A stretch of DNA of 64,000 nucleotides from VXPQ01 sp965223485 (GTDB lineage: Bacteria; Bacteroidota; Rhodothermia; Rhodothermales; VXPQ01). This document shows, in pieces, positions 1 through 9,334 of this stretch. The stretch spans positions 3,100,001 to 3,164,000 of the forward strand of contig OZ244993.1 in the NCBI GenBank assembly GCA_965223485.1, in the 5' to 3' direction. Position 1 is the first letter of the stretch. Every line of letters starts with the position of its first letter. The notes beneath the pieces are model-generated. The model was not told the origin of the DNA. It did no database searches and saw nothing but the letters and a program-made list of their open reading frames with translations. A program made the position numbers and the translations under genes.

Positions 1-899
1 GCCGTTTCATCGCTGCGCAGCAATTCAACAGCCTGCGTATACGCAATGCGGGGAAAGGGTTTGCGAACGCGTTCAAGCGGCGCCGGATCGCGTTCGAGCA
101 TCGCCAGTTCCTCGGAGCAATGCCCCAACACTTCCCCGATCATATACATCAGCAAATCCTCGGCCAGATCCAGCGTCGTATCCAGGTCGAAGAACGCCAT
201 CTCGGGTTCGATCATCCAGAACTCCGTAAGGTGACGGCGCGTCTTCGACTTCTCGGCGCGAAACGTCGGCCCGAACGTGTAGATGCGCCCGAAAGCCATT
301 GCCATCGCCTCTCCATAGAGTTGGCCGCTCTGCGTCAGGTACGCCTTCTCGTCGAAATAATCCAGTTCGAACAGGCTCGACGTGCCTTCCACGGCGTTTC
401 CCGTCAGAATCGGCGCATCCATCTGCAAGAATCCGCGCTCCTGGAAAAACGTGTGGATGGCCACGATCAGCCGGTTGCGAATCCGCAAAGTGGCCCAGGG
501 AAGACGGCTGCGCAACCATAAGTGGCGATGCGACATCAAAAAGTCGATCCCATGCTCCTTGGGCGTAATAGGATACCCCTCGGATTCGCCCACGAGTTTC
601 AACGAGGAAACGACCAGCTCGACGCCGCCCGCCTGCCGCTCGTCGGCGATGACCTTGCCGGTCACAACAAGGGCGCTCTCCTGGGTGGCCTCGTCCGCAA
701 TCCGCCAGGTATCGGCATCAACGCTGTCCACGGCTACGACGCACTGCACCAGTCCCGTACCGTCCCGCAGCATGAGAAACAGCAAATGCTTCGAGCCGCG
801 CTTGTTGTACAGCCAGCCCTTGAGTATAACCTCCTGCCCCTCGTACGCAGCCAGTTCCTGAACGGATATATGCCGGAACCCGGCCTCGGCGTCGGCCAT
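1..899 (-). CDS. asnS: Asparaginyl-tRNA synthetase, C-terminus cut by window edge
   Basis: Class IIb aminoacyl-tRNA synthetase that charges tRNA-Asn in the cytoplasm. About 299 residues are present of the usual 430-470. The N-terminal OB-fold anticodon-binding domain covers about residues 15-110 (GWLYNKRGSKHLLFLMLRDG). The catalytic core follows, with the class II motif 2 region FRAEKSKTRRHLTEFW. The string LTQSGQLYGEAMAMAFGRIY is typical of AsnRS rather than AspRS. Motif 3 should lie beyond position 1. The start is the ATG at 897-899, which opens the conserved N-terminus MADAEAGFRHISV. The gene is the last of a leftward run, 37 bp after the GWxTD gene. Confidence 0.93.
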   Translation of the reverse strand, partial: MADAEAGFRHISVQELAAYEGQEVILKGWLYNKRGSKHLLFLMLRDGTGLVQCVVAVDSVDADTWRIADEATQESALVVTGKVIADERQAGGVELVVSSLKLVGESEGYPITPKEHGIDFLMSHRHLWLRSRLPWATLRIRNRLIVAIHTFFQERGFLQMDAPILTGNAVEGTSSLFELDYFDEKAYLTQSGQLYGEAMAMAFGRIYTFGPTFRAEKSKTRRHLTEFWMIEPEMAFFDLDTTLDLAEDLLMYMIGEVLGHCSEELAMLERDPAPLERVRKPFPRIAYTQAVELLRSDET

Positions 900-936
900 T
901 AGCGAAAATGTTTAGGCGGCGGACCAGCTGCTCTCG

Positions 937-2382
937 TTAACGACGATACAGCTCCGATTGCCAGTTGGGGAGCGATCGCTCGCCCGGGACACTGGAATGC
1001 AGTAACTCGAAACTGCCAAACCCGGTAACGTCCGCAAACACGAAAATAGACTGACCGTGCCCCGGAATGTTATTGTACCGCCACATCTCGTAGGGAACCG
1101 TTGCCTGATCGTATAAATGTGGTTCGATGTCGTTAGGAAACCCGTACATGACGACGACCCGACCCCGATCGCTTTGCCAGCCCGCCTCGATGCTCGATGT
1201 GTACCGGTCGTTGGCATACTGCACGCGTCGATAAAACGTCTCCTTGAATTCGTTGAACGGCGTCATGGGCTGGTCATCGCGCTTTTGCCAGAAATCCATC
1301 AGGAAACGACGCCGGGCGTCCAGTTCGGATAGCCTCCGCATCCGACGCCTCTCCATATCGTTCGCAATGAGGCGGGCATGATCCATACCCTGTTCGACCT
1401 CATCTTCCGACATCTCCGCATAGGAGCTCGTCTCAAAGTCGAGTTCGAGGACAGCCGGATCCTCACGGGATACTCCCGGATTGTACACGAAAAACTTCCG
1501 TGACTGTTCAACAACCCCCTCGTTCTGATCGTTGAGCAGCACCATGTGGAGCACATACGCTCCCGTGGGCAGTCCACTGGTATCGAAACTTCCGACAAGC
1601 ACATCGGGGGATCTGACCGTGCGCTCGGTGCGGTTCTCCAGATCGGCAATCGGGAGCAGGCTGTTGGCGTCCGCCACATACGTGTAGACGACGTACGTAT
1701 CGCTCCCGGGGCCTATCTCCTCTACGCCGTACGCTTCTGCATAGTAGTACATGCGGCGCAACCCCTCGCCGAACAGGCGATTGGGACTGGGATGGACAAG
1801 GAGGCCGTTCTTGAAGAAGGGATCTTCCCGGCGATTATCCGGCGCAATGCTGGTAGCCAGCGTAATGTCCGAAAGCGCCGGGGCGCCGTCCGGTTCGAAG
1901 CGGCCCACCGGGAACGCTTGCTGTATTCGCAGACCGGGCTGGGCAGGTGTATTCGGAACGGTCAGGTGCAACACATAGTCGTCGGGCGGTACGGCGGAGC
2001 GCATCCGATGCGTAAAATAGTGCCCGGAATGCATCCCGACGGTGTCGGGAAGCGCAAAGCGCAGCACCGTGGAATCGGCCCACGCGGGCACTACATCGGT
2101 TCCGCCGGTATCCGTCGCCGCACTGGGGGCAAGTTCGAGACGCAGCGGCATAAGCGCTACGAAACCATCGGCTTCGGCAGCCTCGAAATACAGGGAAGGC
2201 GCCTCAACGCCGATATACACCTCAATGAGCGACGTCGCTCCGTCGTACGCGAAGGCCGCATAATCGACATCAACCTTCACCGGCGCATCTTGTGCACGGG
2301 CGCTACCGACCAGAAAACCGAATGAGGCAAGCAGCGCTATGCCTGTTCCGGCGGAAAAGATTGCCTTTGGAAAACCGATCAT
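937..2382 (-). CDS. GWxTD domain-containing secreted protein
   Basis: Protein of 481 residues with an N-terminal signal peptide (MIGFPKAIFSAGTGIALL, cleavage near SARAQ) and a C-terminal GWxTD domain, seen as AGWQSDRGRVVVMYGFPNDI near residue 410. The family is common in Bacteroidota and relatives, usually exported, and of unknown function. The start at 2382 was chosen because an excellent Shine-Dalgarno (AAGGAGG, 6 nt spacing) precedes it and the signal peptide begins there. An in-frame ATG at 2487 overlaps the stop of the upstream phosphoesterase (ATGA) but would add 35 residues ahead of the signal peptide. The gene lies between the phosphoesterase gene and asnS. Confidence 0.88.
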   Translation of the reverse strand: MIGFPKAIFSAGTGIALLASFGFLVGSARAQDAPVKVDVDYAAFAYDGATSLIEVYIGVEAPSLYFEAAEADGFVALMPLRLELAPSAATDTGGTDVVPAWADSTVLRFALPDTVGMHSGHYFTHRMRSAVPPDDYVLHLTVPNTPAQPGLRIQQAFPVGRFEPDGAPALSDITLATSIAPDNRREDPFFKNGLLVHPSPNRLFGEGLRRMYYYAEAYGVEEIGPGSDTYVVYTYVADANSLLPIADLENRTERTVRSPDVLVGSFDTSGLPTGAYVLHMVLLNDQNEGVVEQSRKFFVYNPGVSREDPAVLELDFETSSYAEMSEDEVEQGMDHARLIANDMERRRMRRLSELDARRRFLMDFWQKRDDQPMTPFNEFKETFYRRVQYANDRYTSSIEAGWQSDRGRVVVMYGFPNDIEPHLYDQATVPYEMWRYNNIPGHGQSIFVFADVTGFGSFELLHSSVPGERSLPNWQSELYRR

Positions 2383-2388
2383 GCGATG

Positions 2389-2395
2389 CCTCCTT
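2389..2395 (-). promoter_or_regulatory. Ribosome binding site of the GWxTD gene
   Basis: AAGGAGG on the minus strand, 6 nt before the ATG at 2382. It decides this start over the ATG at 2487 that overlaps the upstream stop codon. Confidence 0.8.
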
Positions 2396-2483
2396 AGTCG
2401 AAGAGACCGGGAAATACCTGCTGGAAAATAGGCCCGGAAAACGGAAAAAGAAAACGGAGCAGTGCAAAAACCGTTTGTGTCCT

Positions 2484-3293
2484 TCACCGCTTGAACCGGG
2501 TAACGCCCTCAGATACGAACAGGCTTTCTTCCGCCAGATACTGCCTGCCCTCTATCGAGAAAGAATTTGCCTCAATGTCGATCACATTGTAGTGATTCCG
2601 GGAACGATACGTACGCCGCCCGCGCGTACTGGTTGCGGTCCCTGCAATTGCAACCACAATCCGGTGCATGGGATTCGTTTCCAGCGTAATCTCAAGCGGT
2701 TCGACATGGGAAACATGAAGATGCCCGCACAGGATGAGGGATACGCCGGCCTCGCCCGCCCTGTCGAGGGCGCGTGGGGCAGACCGGGCCACGTCATGTG
2801 ACCAGAGGGTCTGCATACGCGACAACTGGTGATGCACTACAAGCACCTTGAACACGGATGACGGGATGGGTGACAGACGATGCGTGATATCCTCGCAGGT
2901 GCGTTCGTCGATGCGCCCTCCCTTGATCGTGCACCGGCGGGCCGAATTCAGGCCAAGCACGGCCACGCCGTCCATCTGGAAGAACGGAGCCACATCGGAG
3001 CGGATGAACCGGCGATACCGCTCGAAAGGCGTGAAAATGCGCTGAAACGGCTGCCACCAGGGAGATACGTCGTGGTTGCCGGGGACGACGACGACCGGCG
3101 GCTGCAGGGCTGCAAGCATGGCGGCAGCCTCTTCAAATTCGACAATGCGGGCCCGCTGTGTCAAATCTCCGCTTACAGCGACGAGATCAACATCCGACTT
3201 GTTGATTTCATCAATAAGCGCCCCAACGACTCCGCGATGCGAAATCTTGCCGAAATGCAAATCCGATACATGCGCGATCCTGAATCCACTCAC
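2484..3293 (-). CDS. Calcineurin-like metallophosphoesterase (CpdA type)
   Basis: Cytoplasmic metallophosphoesterase of 269 residues. All signature motifs are visible: SDLH (residues 10-13), GDL (42-44), GNHD (72-75), HHQ near 150 and GHLH near 195, which bind two metal ions. The layout matches 3',5'-cyclic-nucleotide phosphodiesterase CpdA and related enzymes. The substrate cannot be told from sequence, so cyclic nucleotide hydrolysis is a family-level guess. The gene starts 18 bp after the E2 gene and its stop overlaps a potential start of the next gene, so co-transcription with the pdh genes is likely. Confidence 0.88.
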   Translation of the reverse strand: MSGFRIAHVSDLHFGKISHRGVVGALIDEINKSDVDLVAVSGDLTQRARIVEFEEAAAMLAALQPPVVVVPGNHDVSPWWQPFQRIFTPFERYRRFIRSDVAPFFQMDGVAVLGLNSARRCTIKGGRIDERTCEDITHRLSPIPSSVFKVLVVHHQLSRMQTLWSHDVARSAPRALDRAGEAGVSLILCGHLHVSHVEPLEITLETNPMHRIVVAIAGTATSTRGRRTYRSRNHYNVIDIEANSFSIEGRQYLAEESLFVSEGVTRFKR

Positions 3294-3311
3294 CGTGCTG
3301 CCTCGAAAGCG

Positions 3312-4604
3312 CTATAGCAACATGGAAAGCGGCTCTTCAAGATAGCTCCGCACCGTCCCGATAAAGGCAGCGGCGACGGCGCCGTCCACCACGCGGTGAT
3401 CGGACGAAAGCGTCAGTTTCATACGCTTGCCGGGGACAACTGCCCCCTCCTTCACTACCGCCTCGTCGCGAATGGCCCCGATGGCGAGAATACACGCATT
3501 CGGGGGATTGATGATGGCCGTAAACTCCTCGACGCCGTACATGCCGAGGTTGCTTGTCGTAAATGTGGACCCTTCCCAGTCTTCCGGCTGCAGCGTGCGG
3601 TCGCGGGCGCGCTTCGCCAGCTCCCGGGTTTCCGTGGCGATCTGCGCCAGTCCCTTCCGATCCGCGTGCCGGATAACCGGCGTGACCAGTCCATCGTCTA
3701 TGGCTACGGCGACAGCGACATGGGCATGTCCATGCTGACGGATCACGCCCTCCTGCTCGCCCCAGGAGGCATTGACGGCGGGATGTACGCGCAGGGCCAG
3801 TGCACAGGCCTTCGTAACGAGATCGTTGAACGAAATTTTCACCCCGCCGGCGGCTTCCGCCTGCTTGTTGATGCGTGCGCGGGCCGCCACGGCGCGCTCC
3901 ACATCCACATCCACGGTCAGATAAAAATGGGGCGACGTGAACTTGCTCTCCGCAAGGCGGCGTGCAATGGTCTTTCGCATCTGCGAAATGCGCACGGCTT
4001 CGGAAACATCCTCCGCAGGCATTTCAATCATGGTCGTCGGCATGCGGTATCCCGGCGAGACACCCGGGGCGGGCGTATGATGCCGGATAGCTGCCTCTAC
4101 GTCCCGCTTCACAATGCGCCCTTCCGGGCCGCTGCCGGTAACCTGCTGCAATGTAATACCGTGCTCATCAGCCAGGCGGCGGGCAAGCGGCGAACTCTTG
4201 AGACGGGCGTCGTCTCCGGCAGGGGCCGTATCCGATGCAACGTCCTCCGCAGCAATCTGCACGGCCCCATCGCCTGCCGAAGGGGCCGGCGCCTCGAGGG
4301 TAGCTGCTTCCACAGGCGCACCCGCGGCGCCGGCATACCCGGCAAGCAATCCGGAAATGTCTTCGCCGGCCTTGCCAAGCACAGCGATCAGGCCGCCGAT
4401 CGGTACGGCAGCACCCGCCGGAATGACTTTTTTCAGCAATACCCCGTCGTCGTACACCTCAAGGTCCATCGTGGCCTTGTCCGTCTCGACCTGCGCAATA
4501 ATATCCCCGGACGATATAGCGTCCCCCTCCTCTGCAAGCCATGCCACGAGGACCCCTTCCTCCATGGTATCGCTCATTTTGGGCATTTCAACAGGGATGG
4601 GCAT
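3312..4604 (-). CDS. pdhC: Pyruvate dehydrogenase E2, dihydrolipoyl acetyltransferase
   Basis: E2 core of the pyruvate dehydrogenase complex, moving the acetyl group from E1 to CoA. Of 430 residues, a single lipoyl domain covers about 1-78 with the lipoylated lysine in ETDKATMDLE (Lys43). An Ala/Pro-rich linker follows, then the peripheral subunit-binding domain (about 136-172, SSPLARRLADEHGI), and the acetyltransferase domain from about 205 with the catalytic DHRVVDG (His near 403). Preceded by E1alpha and E1beta on the same strand, with a 138-bp gap after E1beta. No E3 (lipoamide dehydrogenase) gene is in the window. Confidence 0.95.
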   Translation of the reverse strand: MPIPVEMPKMSDTMEEGVLVAWLAEEGDAISSGDIIAQVETDKATMDLEVYDDGVLLKKVIPAGAAVPIGGLIAVLGKAGEDISGLLAGYAGAAGAPVEAATLEAPAPSAGDGAVQIAAEDVASDTAPAGDDARLKSSPLARRLADEHGITLQQVTGSGPEGRIVKRDVEAAIRHHTPAPGVSPGYRMPTTMIEMPAEDVSEAVRISQMRKTIARRLAESKFTSPHFYLTVDVDVERAVAARARINKQAEAAGGVKISFNDLVTKACALALRVHPAVNASWGEQEGVIRQHGHAHVAVAVAIDDGLVTPVIRHADRKGLAQIATETRELAKRARDRTLQPEDWEGSTFTTSNLGMYGVEEFTAIINPPNACILAIGAIRDEAVVKEGAVVPGKRMKLTLSSDHRVVDGAVAAAFIGTVRSYLEEPLSMLL

Positions 4605-4742
4605 GGTCCGGCGGTCAGATTATGTCTTTGTGTAACGATACGCTTTTCTGCGGGTTTTCGTGCAGTATTATCCGGCAGGATACGGATGCGGGGATGTTTT
4701 CCGGATCGGGGAAGGCGTATCGCAAGAAGGCGGCCTGTACTC

Positions 4743-5726
4743 TCAGTTTGCGTACAATACCTGTTTGGCGGCCGCCACGATTTCCTCGGTGCGAGGCATG
4801 TAATACTCGATCAGATTTTTTGCGTACGGGGCCGGAACGTCCTTGGCCGTCACCCGCATGACCGGAGCATCCAGCCAGTCGAACACCCGATCCTGTATCT
4901 GATACGCCACCTCCGACGAAAAACTGGCGAACGGATTGCTTTCGTCCACCACGACGAGCCGGTTCGTCTTTTTGACGGACGCCGCGATCGTTTCGATATC
5001 CAGCGGGCGAATCGTCCGGGGGTCAATGATTTCAGCGTCGTAGCCGGCTTCGGCCAGTCGATCGGCGGCTTCCAGCGCACGCCAGTAACTCTTCTGATGG
5101 GCGACGATAGTAACGTCGGCGCCCTCTCGCGCAATGCGGGCCTTACCCAGAGGAATCAGGTAGTCTTCGGCATCGGAAACTTCCCCCTTCAAGCCATACA
5201 TCGATTCGCTTTCGAGGAAAATCACCGGATCGTCGTCGCGGATAGCTGACTTCAGGAGCCCCTTTGCGTCGTCCGGATTGGACGGCGCAACGACTTTGAG
5301 GCCGGAAAAACACGAGTAAAGCGATTCGACAGCCGTGTTGTGGGTAGCGGCCAACTGGCCTGCAGCGCCGTTCGGTCCCCGGAAAACGATCGGCATCGAG
5401 AATTGCCCTCCCGACATGTACCGGATCTTCGCCGCGTTGTTGACCAACTGATCAAAGGCTACGAACGAGAAATTGAATGTCATGAACTCGACGATGGGGC
5501 GCAATCCGGCCATTGCAGCGCCAACACCCAGACCTGAAAACCCGCTTTCGCTGATCGGCGTGTCGAGTACCCGGTTTGCGCCGAAACGGTCCAGCATCCC
5601 TTCACTGACCTTGTACGCCCCATTGTATTCGGCGACTTCTTCCCCAATCAGAAAAACGCCCGCGTCGCGCTCCATCTCTTCCACCATGGCGGCGCGAATC
5701 GCTTCGCGAAGTTGCAATGCAGCCAT
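4743..5726 (-). CDS. pdhB: Pyruvate dehydrogenase E1 component, beta subunit
   Basis: Beta subunit (327 residues, normal length) of the heterotetrameric E1, which decarboxylates pyruvate with thiamine diphosphate. It has the transketolase pyrimidine-binding domain first (AALQLREAIRAAMVEEMERD, GEEVAEYNGAYKVSEGML, DTPISESGFSGLGVGAAMAG) and the transketolase C-terminal domain from about residue 200 (IDPRTIRPLDIETI). It starts 9 bp after the E1alpha stop, so the two are surely co-expressed. A branched-chain 2-oxoacid dehydrogenase is a possible alternative. The neighbouring E2 and the E1alpha sequence favour pyruvate. Confidence 0.94.
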   Translation of the reverse strand: MAALQLREAIRAAMVEEMERDAGVFLIGEEVAEYNGAYKVSEGMLDRFGANRVLDTPISESGFSGLGVGAAMAGLRPIVEFMTFNFSFVAFDQLVNNAAKIRYMSGGQFSMPIVFRGPNGAAGQLAATHNTAVESLYSCFSGLKVVAPSNPDDAKGLLKSAIRDDDPVIFLESESMYGLKGEVSDAEDYLIPLGKARIAREGADVTIVAHQKSYWRALEAADRLAEAGYDAEIIDPRTIRPLDIETIAASVKKTNRLVVVDESNPFASFSSEVAYQIQDRVFDWLDAPVMRVTAKDVPAPYAKNLIEYYMPRTEEIVAAAKQVLYAN

Positions 5727-5735
5727 ATCTGAGGA

Positions 5736-6902
5736 TCAATCGGTTAAAAACGGATAGTCGGCCTGCGAATACACATGCTCGTATATCTCCCGGATGGGCG
5801 GCGCATCGCTCGCTTCGCTGAAGGCGACCGCGTCCATCACTACCTGTTTAACTTCGTCGTCCACCGCATCAAACTCCTCGTTCGACGACAGTTCGCGCTC
5901 CAGCATGTAGCCCTTGAGACGAATGATCGGATCTTCTTCCTTCATGGCGTCCAGTTCCTCTTTGGTCCGGTAATTCGCCGGATCGCTCATGGAATGGCCG
6001 CGATACCGATAGGTGCGCACTTCCAGAATCGACGGGCGGTTGTTCCGGGCCTGGGCAATATGATCGGACATGGCCTTGTAGACACTGAAAATATCCATGC
6101 CGCTGGCCAGCGAGGAGATCATGCCGTAACTATGGGCATACCGGTAAAAGTCGGGCTGCGCGAACGCCCGGTGGGTGGCCGTACCCATAGCGTACTCGTT
6201 GTTCTCGATCACGAAGACGCAAGGCGTTTCGTACAAGGCGGTCAGGTTCATGGTCTCGTGGAAGGACCCCTGTCCTACGGCGCCGTCGCCCAGATAGGTC
6301 AGACACACCCCACCGTCTCCCTTGTATTTGTGCGCGAAGGCAATGCCGGCTCCAACGGCAATGTGGCCTCCTACAATGCCGTGCCCTCCATAGAAGTTGA
6401 GCTCCTTCTTGAAGTAGTGCATCGACCCGCCCTTGCCTCTTGAAGAGCCGCCGACTTTTCCGAAAAGTTCCGCCATGCATTCGTTCGGCGTCATGCCGAG
6501 CGCCAGACCGAGTCCATGGTCGCGATAGGCGGTGATTACCGAGTCCTTGCCGCTCTCCATGGCGTATGCCGACCCGGTGGATACGGCTTCCTGCCCGATA
6601 TAGAGATGTAAAAAGCCGCCGATCTTTTGTTTTCCGTACATCTGTGCGGCACGCTCCTCGAACCGGCGCTGCAACAACATATTACGGTACATGGCGCGTA
6701 CCTGATCGCCGGAAAGTCCGAGTTCCTCATGGGTATATGCGCCTGCCTGATAATAAACAAAGGCCTCATCGGCGCCGGAGGCAGCCCCATCCTCCGCAGC
6801 TACTCCGGAGTGGCCATTCCGGCTGGCAGCCGAAACCCCGTTTCCTTCCGCTTCGCCGTCTGCGGCAGCTTTCCTTGCTTTTTTCCGCGCTTCACCGGCC
6901 AT
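5736..6902 (-). CDS. pdhA: Pyruvate dehydrogenase E1 component, alpha subunit
   Basis: Alpha subunit (388 residues) that binds thiamine diphosphate. The binding motif runs from GDGAVGQGSFHE to VIENN. The conserved RRFEERAAQMYG, GGSMHYF and RYRGHSMSDP segments are present. The first 45 or so residues are a charged, Ala/Gly/Ser-rich extension (MAGEARKKARKAAADGEAEG) not found in most bacterial E1alpha proteins, probably a flexible tether. No Shine-Dalgarno is visible before the ATG at 6902, but the leader is A/T rich. First gene of the pdhA-pdhB-pdhC run. A perfect 16-bp palindrome sits 18 bp upstream. Confidence 0.94.
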   Translation of the reverse strand: MAGEARKKARKAAADGEAEGNGVSAASRNGHSGVAAEDGAASGADEAFVYYQAGAYTHEELGLSGDQVRAMYRNMLLQRRFEERAAQMYGKQKIGGFLHLYIGQEAVSTGSAYAMESGKDSVITAYRDHGLGLALGMTPNECMAELFGKVGGSSRGKGGSMHYFKKELNFYGGHGIVGGHIAVGAGIAFAHKYKGDGGVCLTYLGDGAVGQGSFHETMNLTALYETPCVFVIENNEYAMGTATHRAFAQPDFYRYAHSYGMISSLASGMDIFSVYKAMSDHIAQARNNRPSILEVRTYRYRGHSMSDPANYRTKEELDAMKEEDPIIRLKGYMLERELSSNEEFDAVDDEVKQVVMDAVAFSEASDAPPIREIYEHVYSQADYPFLTD

Positions 6903-6919
6903 GGTTTATCATAGCATGA

Positions 6920-6935
6920 GTTTTTTGCAAAAAAC
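6920..6935. promoter_or_regulatory. 16-bp perfect palindrome upstream of pdhA
   Basis: GTTTTTTGCAAAAAAC is perfectly self-complementary and ends 18 bp before the pdhA start. It lies in the 269-bp divergent region between pdhA and the glycosyltransferase gene. It may be an operator for a dimeric regulator. No regulator gene is adjacent, so function is inferred from position and symmetry only. Confidence 0.35.
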
Positions 6936-7171
6936 GACGCATGGGGCCTTCAATTCATTTGTATCAGGATAGAATCCGGCGGGTTTCATCTTTCCGTAAA
7001 ATTAACTGTCCGCTAATATCCCGGGAGCGGTGATCAGTGAGTCGGGCCCGGCCCCGGCGTGGAACCGCCGCCCCGCTCCCGTGTCAGATGCCTGACTTGG
7101 GCATACGTAGCCTGACAAGATAATAAAAATCGAAACACTTCGACAGGCTGTTCCTTCGATTTCCGCTTCCC

Positions 7172-7930
7172 GTGGAACCTCTTCGCAAACAGGATGCTGT
7201 GGATCCGAACCGCTCCGTGGTCATCATTCCCACCTACAACGAAGCGGAAAACGTTCCCGTCGTTCTTGACGAAATCATGACGTTGCCCGAGCAAGTGCAT
7301 GCTCTCGTGGTCGACGACGGCTCGCCCGACGGCACGGCAGACTGCGTACGGGCGCGCATGAAAAAACACCCGGGGCGCATATCGCTGATCGAGCGGGAAG
7401 GAAAAATGGGCCTCGGCACCGCCTACCTGCGCGGCTTCGACTGGGCGCTCGACCAAAACTATACGTTCATATGCAGCATGGACGCAGACCTGTCGCATAA
7501 CCCTGCCGACATCTCCCGCCTGATCGCCCCTGTGCTCGAAAGCAAGGCCGATTTGGCGATCGGGTCGCGCTACGCAGAGGGGGTCCGCGTCGTGAACTGG
7601 CCGCTTACCCGCCTCATTCTCTCCTACTCCGCCGGGATTTATACACGTTGCGTGACCCGCCTGCCGGTCCGGGACGTAACGGCCGGGTTCATGTGCTATC
7701 ATCGCCGCGTCCTCGAAGCCATCGACTTCAACCGGGTAACCTCCAACGGCTACTCCTTCCTGCTGGAAATGAAGTACCGCGCCTGGCGCCAGGGATTCGT
7801 CCTGCTCGAGATCCCAATCATCTTCACCGAACGTACCGAAGGGCAATCCAAGATGACCCAGGCGATTGTACGCGAAGCGGCCTTCAAGGTCTGGGAACTC
7901 CGCCTGCGGCAACTGCTCGGGCGCTTGTAA
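7172..7930 (+). CDS. Polyprenol-phosphate mannosyltransferase-like family 2 glycosyltransferase
   Basis: Protein of 252 residues related to dolichol-phosphate mannose synthase, which loads a sugar from a nucleotide donor onto polyprenyl phosphate at the membrane. GT-A fold motifs are clear: IPTYNEAENV, VVDDGSPDGT, the metal-binding MDADLSH and GSRYAEG. The conserved GYSFLLEMKYRA and FTERTEGQSKM follow near 190-225. There are no C-terminal membrane helices, so it is the short, single-domain form. The start ATG at 7172 gives the normal spacing to the first motif. The donor sugar is not determined by sequence. Transcribed alone, away from pdhA. Confidence 0.88.
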   Translation: MEPLRKQDAVDPNRSVVIIPTYNEAENVPVVLDEIMTLPEQVHALVVDDGSPDGTADCVRARMKKHPGRISLIEREGKMGLGTAYLRGFDWALDQNYTFICSMDADLSHNPADISRLIAPVLESKADLAIGSRYAEGVRVVNWPLTRLILSYSAGIYTRCVTRLPVRDVTAGFMCYHRRVLEAIDFNRVTSNGYSFLLEMKYRAWRQGFVLLEIPIIFTERTEGQSKMTQAIVREAAFKVWELRLRQLLGRL

Positions 7931-8041
7931 CGACCGTGCAATTTTACACGCTTTCCATGTAAAGCGCGCATCCCCCTTTGCATGTTGCGCGTTAACAGGC
8001 ATGTCGAATCATTCCTATACGCCTTTCAATTCACGGACGAC

Positions 8042-9286
8042 ATGCCCGCATACACCTACCTGACCCCGCCTGCCGAAGGCCAGTCCATTACGATGGAGCA
8101 AGGCCGACTGAACGTGCCGGACCGGCCCGTCATTCCATTCATCGAAGGCGACGGCATAGGACCGGATATATGGGCCGCCGCGCAACATGTCTTCGACCAT
8201 GCCGTCCGGCATGCCTACGGGGATGCGCGGCAAATCGTGTGGTTCGAGGTGTTCGCAGGGGAAAAGGCAAAAAACAGATTCGACGAGTGGCTCCCGAACG
8301 ATACCCTCGAAGCCATTCGCCAGTACCTCGTCGCCATCAAGGGGCCCCTGACCACGCCGGTCGGTGGAGGCATTCGCTCGCTCAACGTCGCCCTGCGGCA
8401 GATTCTGGACCTGTATGCCTGCGTACGCCCCGTCCGCCACTTTGCAGGCGTCCCTTCCCCGGTAAAACACCCGGAAAAGGTGAACATGGTGATCTTCCGG
8501 GAAAATTCGGAGGACATCTACGCGGGCATCGAGTATGAAATGGGTACGCCGGAAGCGGAAAAGCTCATTGAATTCCTGCGGGACGAAATGGGCGTCAAGA
8601 GCATCCGGTTCCCGGAAACGAGCGGCATCGGCATCAAACCCATTTCCAGAGAAGGGACGGAACGGCTCGTGCGTGCGGCCATCGGCTACGCCAGGAAGCG
8701 CGGCCACGACAGTGTCACGCTCGTGCACAAGGGAAACATCATGAAGTTCACCGAAGGCGGATTCCGGGACTGGGGATACGACCTGGCCCGGCAGGAATTC
8801 GGGGCCGAGGAATTTGGAGGGGGTCCCTGGTGTAAACTCCCCGACGGAACGGTCATCAAGGATGTCATCGCCGACGCCTTTCTGCAACAGATTTTGACGC
8901 GCCCGGATGAATACAGGGTCATTGCGACCATGAATCTGAACGGCGATTACATCTCCGACGCCCTCGCCGCCGAGGTCGGAGGCATCGGTATTGCGCCCGG
9001 CGCCAACATCAATTACGACACCGGCCACGCCGTCTTCGAAGCCACCCACGGCACGGCGCCCAAATACGCAGGGCAGGACAAGGTGAATCCCGGCTCGGTC
9101 ATTCTGTCCGGGGAAATGATGCTGCGGTACATGGGATGGGACGAGGCGGCGGACCTCATCGTGTCTTCGCTGGAAAAAACGATCGCGCAGAAACGAGTCA
9201 CATACGATTTCGAGCGTCAGATGGCCGGGGCCACACTGCTCAAAACCAGCGAATTCGGCAAAGCCATGGTCGAAAACATGGCGTGA
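8042..9286 (+). CDS. icd: NADP-dependent isocitrate dehydrogenase
   Basis: Citric-acid-cycle enzyme turning isocitrate into 2-oxoglutarate and CO2 in the cytoplasm. The 414-residue product has the usual bacterial type I length. Visible motifs are FIEGDGIGPDIW near residue 35, the substrate-binding RENSEDIYAGIEY, the catalytic GNIMKFTEGGFRDWGY, and THGTAPKYAG near the cofactor site. I chose the ATG at 8042 because PAEGQSITMEQGRLNVPDRP then aligns with the known N-terminus of type I enzymes. An in-frame ATG at 7982 would add 20 unconvincing residues. No clear Shine-Dalgarno is present at either site. It converges with the glycosyltransferase gene on the other strand. Confidence 0.94.
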   Translation: MPAYTYLTPPAEGQSITMEQGRLNVPDRPVIPFIEGDGIGPDIWAAAQHVFDHAVRHAYGDARQIVWFEVFAGEKAKNRFDEWLPNDTLEAIRQYLVAIKGPLTTPVGGGIRSLNVALRQILDLYACVRPVRHFAGVPSPVKHPEKVNMVIFRENSEDIYAGIEYEMGTPEAEKLIEFLRDEMGVKSIRFPETSGIGIKPISREGTERLVRAAIGYARKRGHDSVTLVHKGNIMKFTEGGFRDWGYDLARQEFGAEEFGGGPWCKLPDGTVIKDVIADAFLQQILTRPDEYRVIATMNLNGDYISDALAAEVGGIGIAPGANINYDTGHAVFEATHGTAPKYAGQDKVNPGSVILSGEMMLRYMGWDEAADLIVSSLEKTIAQKRVTYDFERQMAGATLLKTSEFGKAMVENMA

Positions 9287-9334
9287 CGAGGCAGCGCAGC
9301 GGCGTCCGATTCCGGAAACGTCCTGCGGGCGAAT

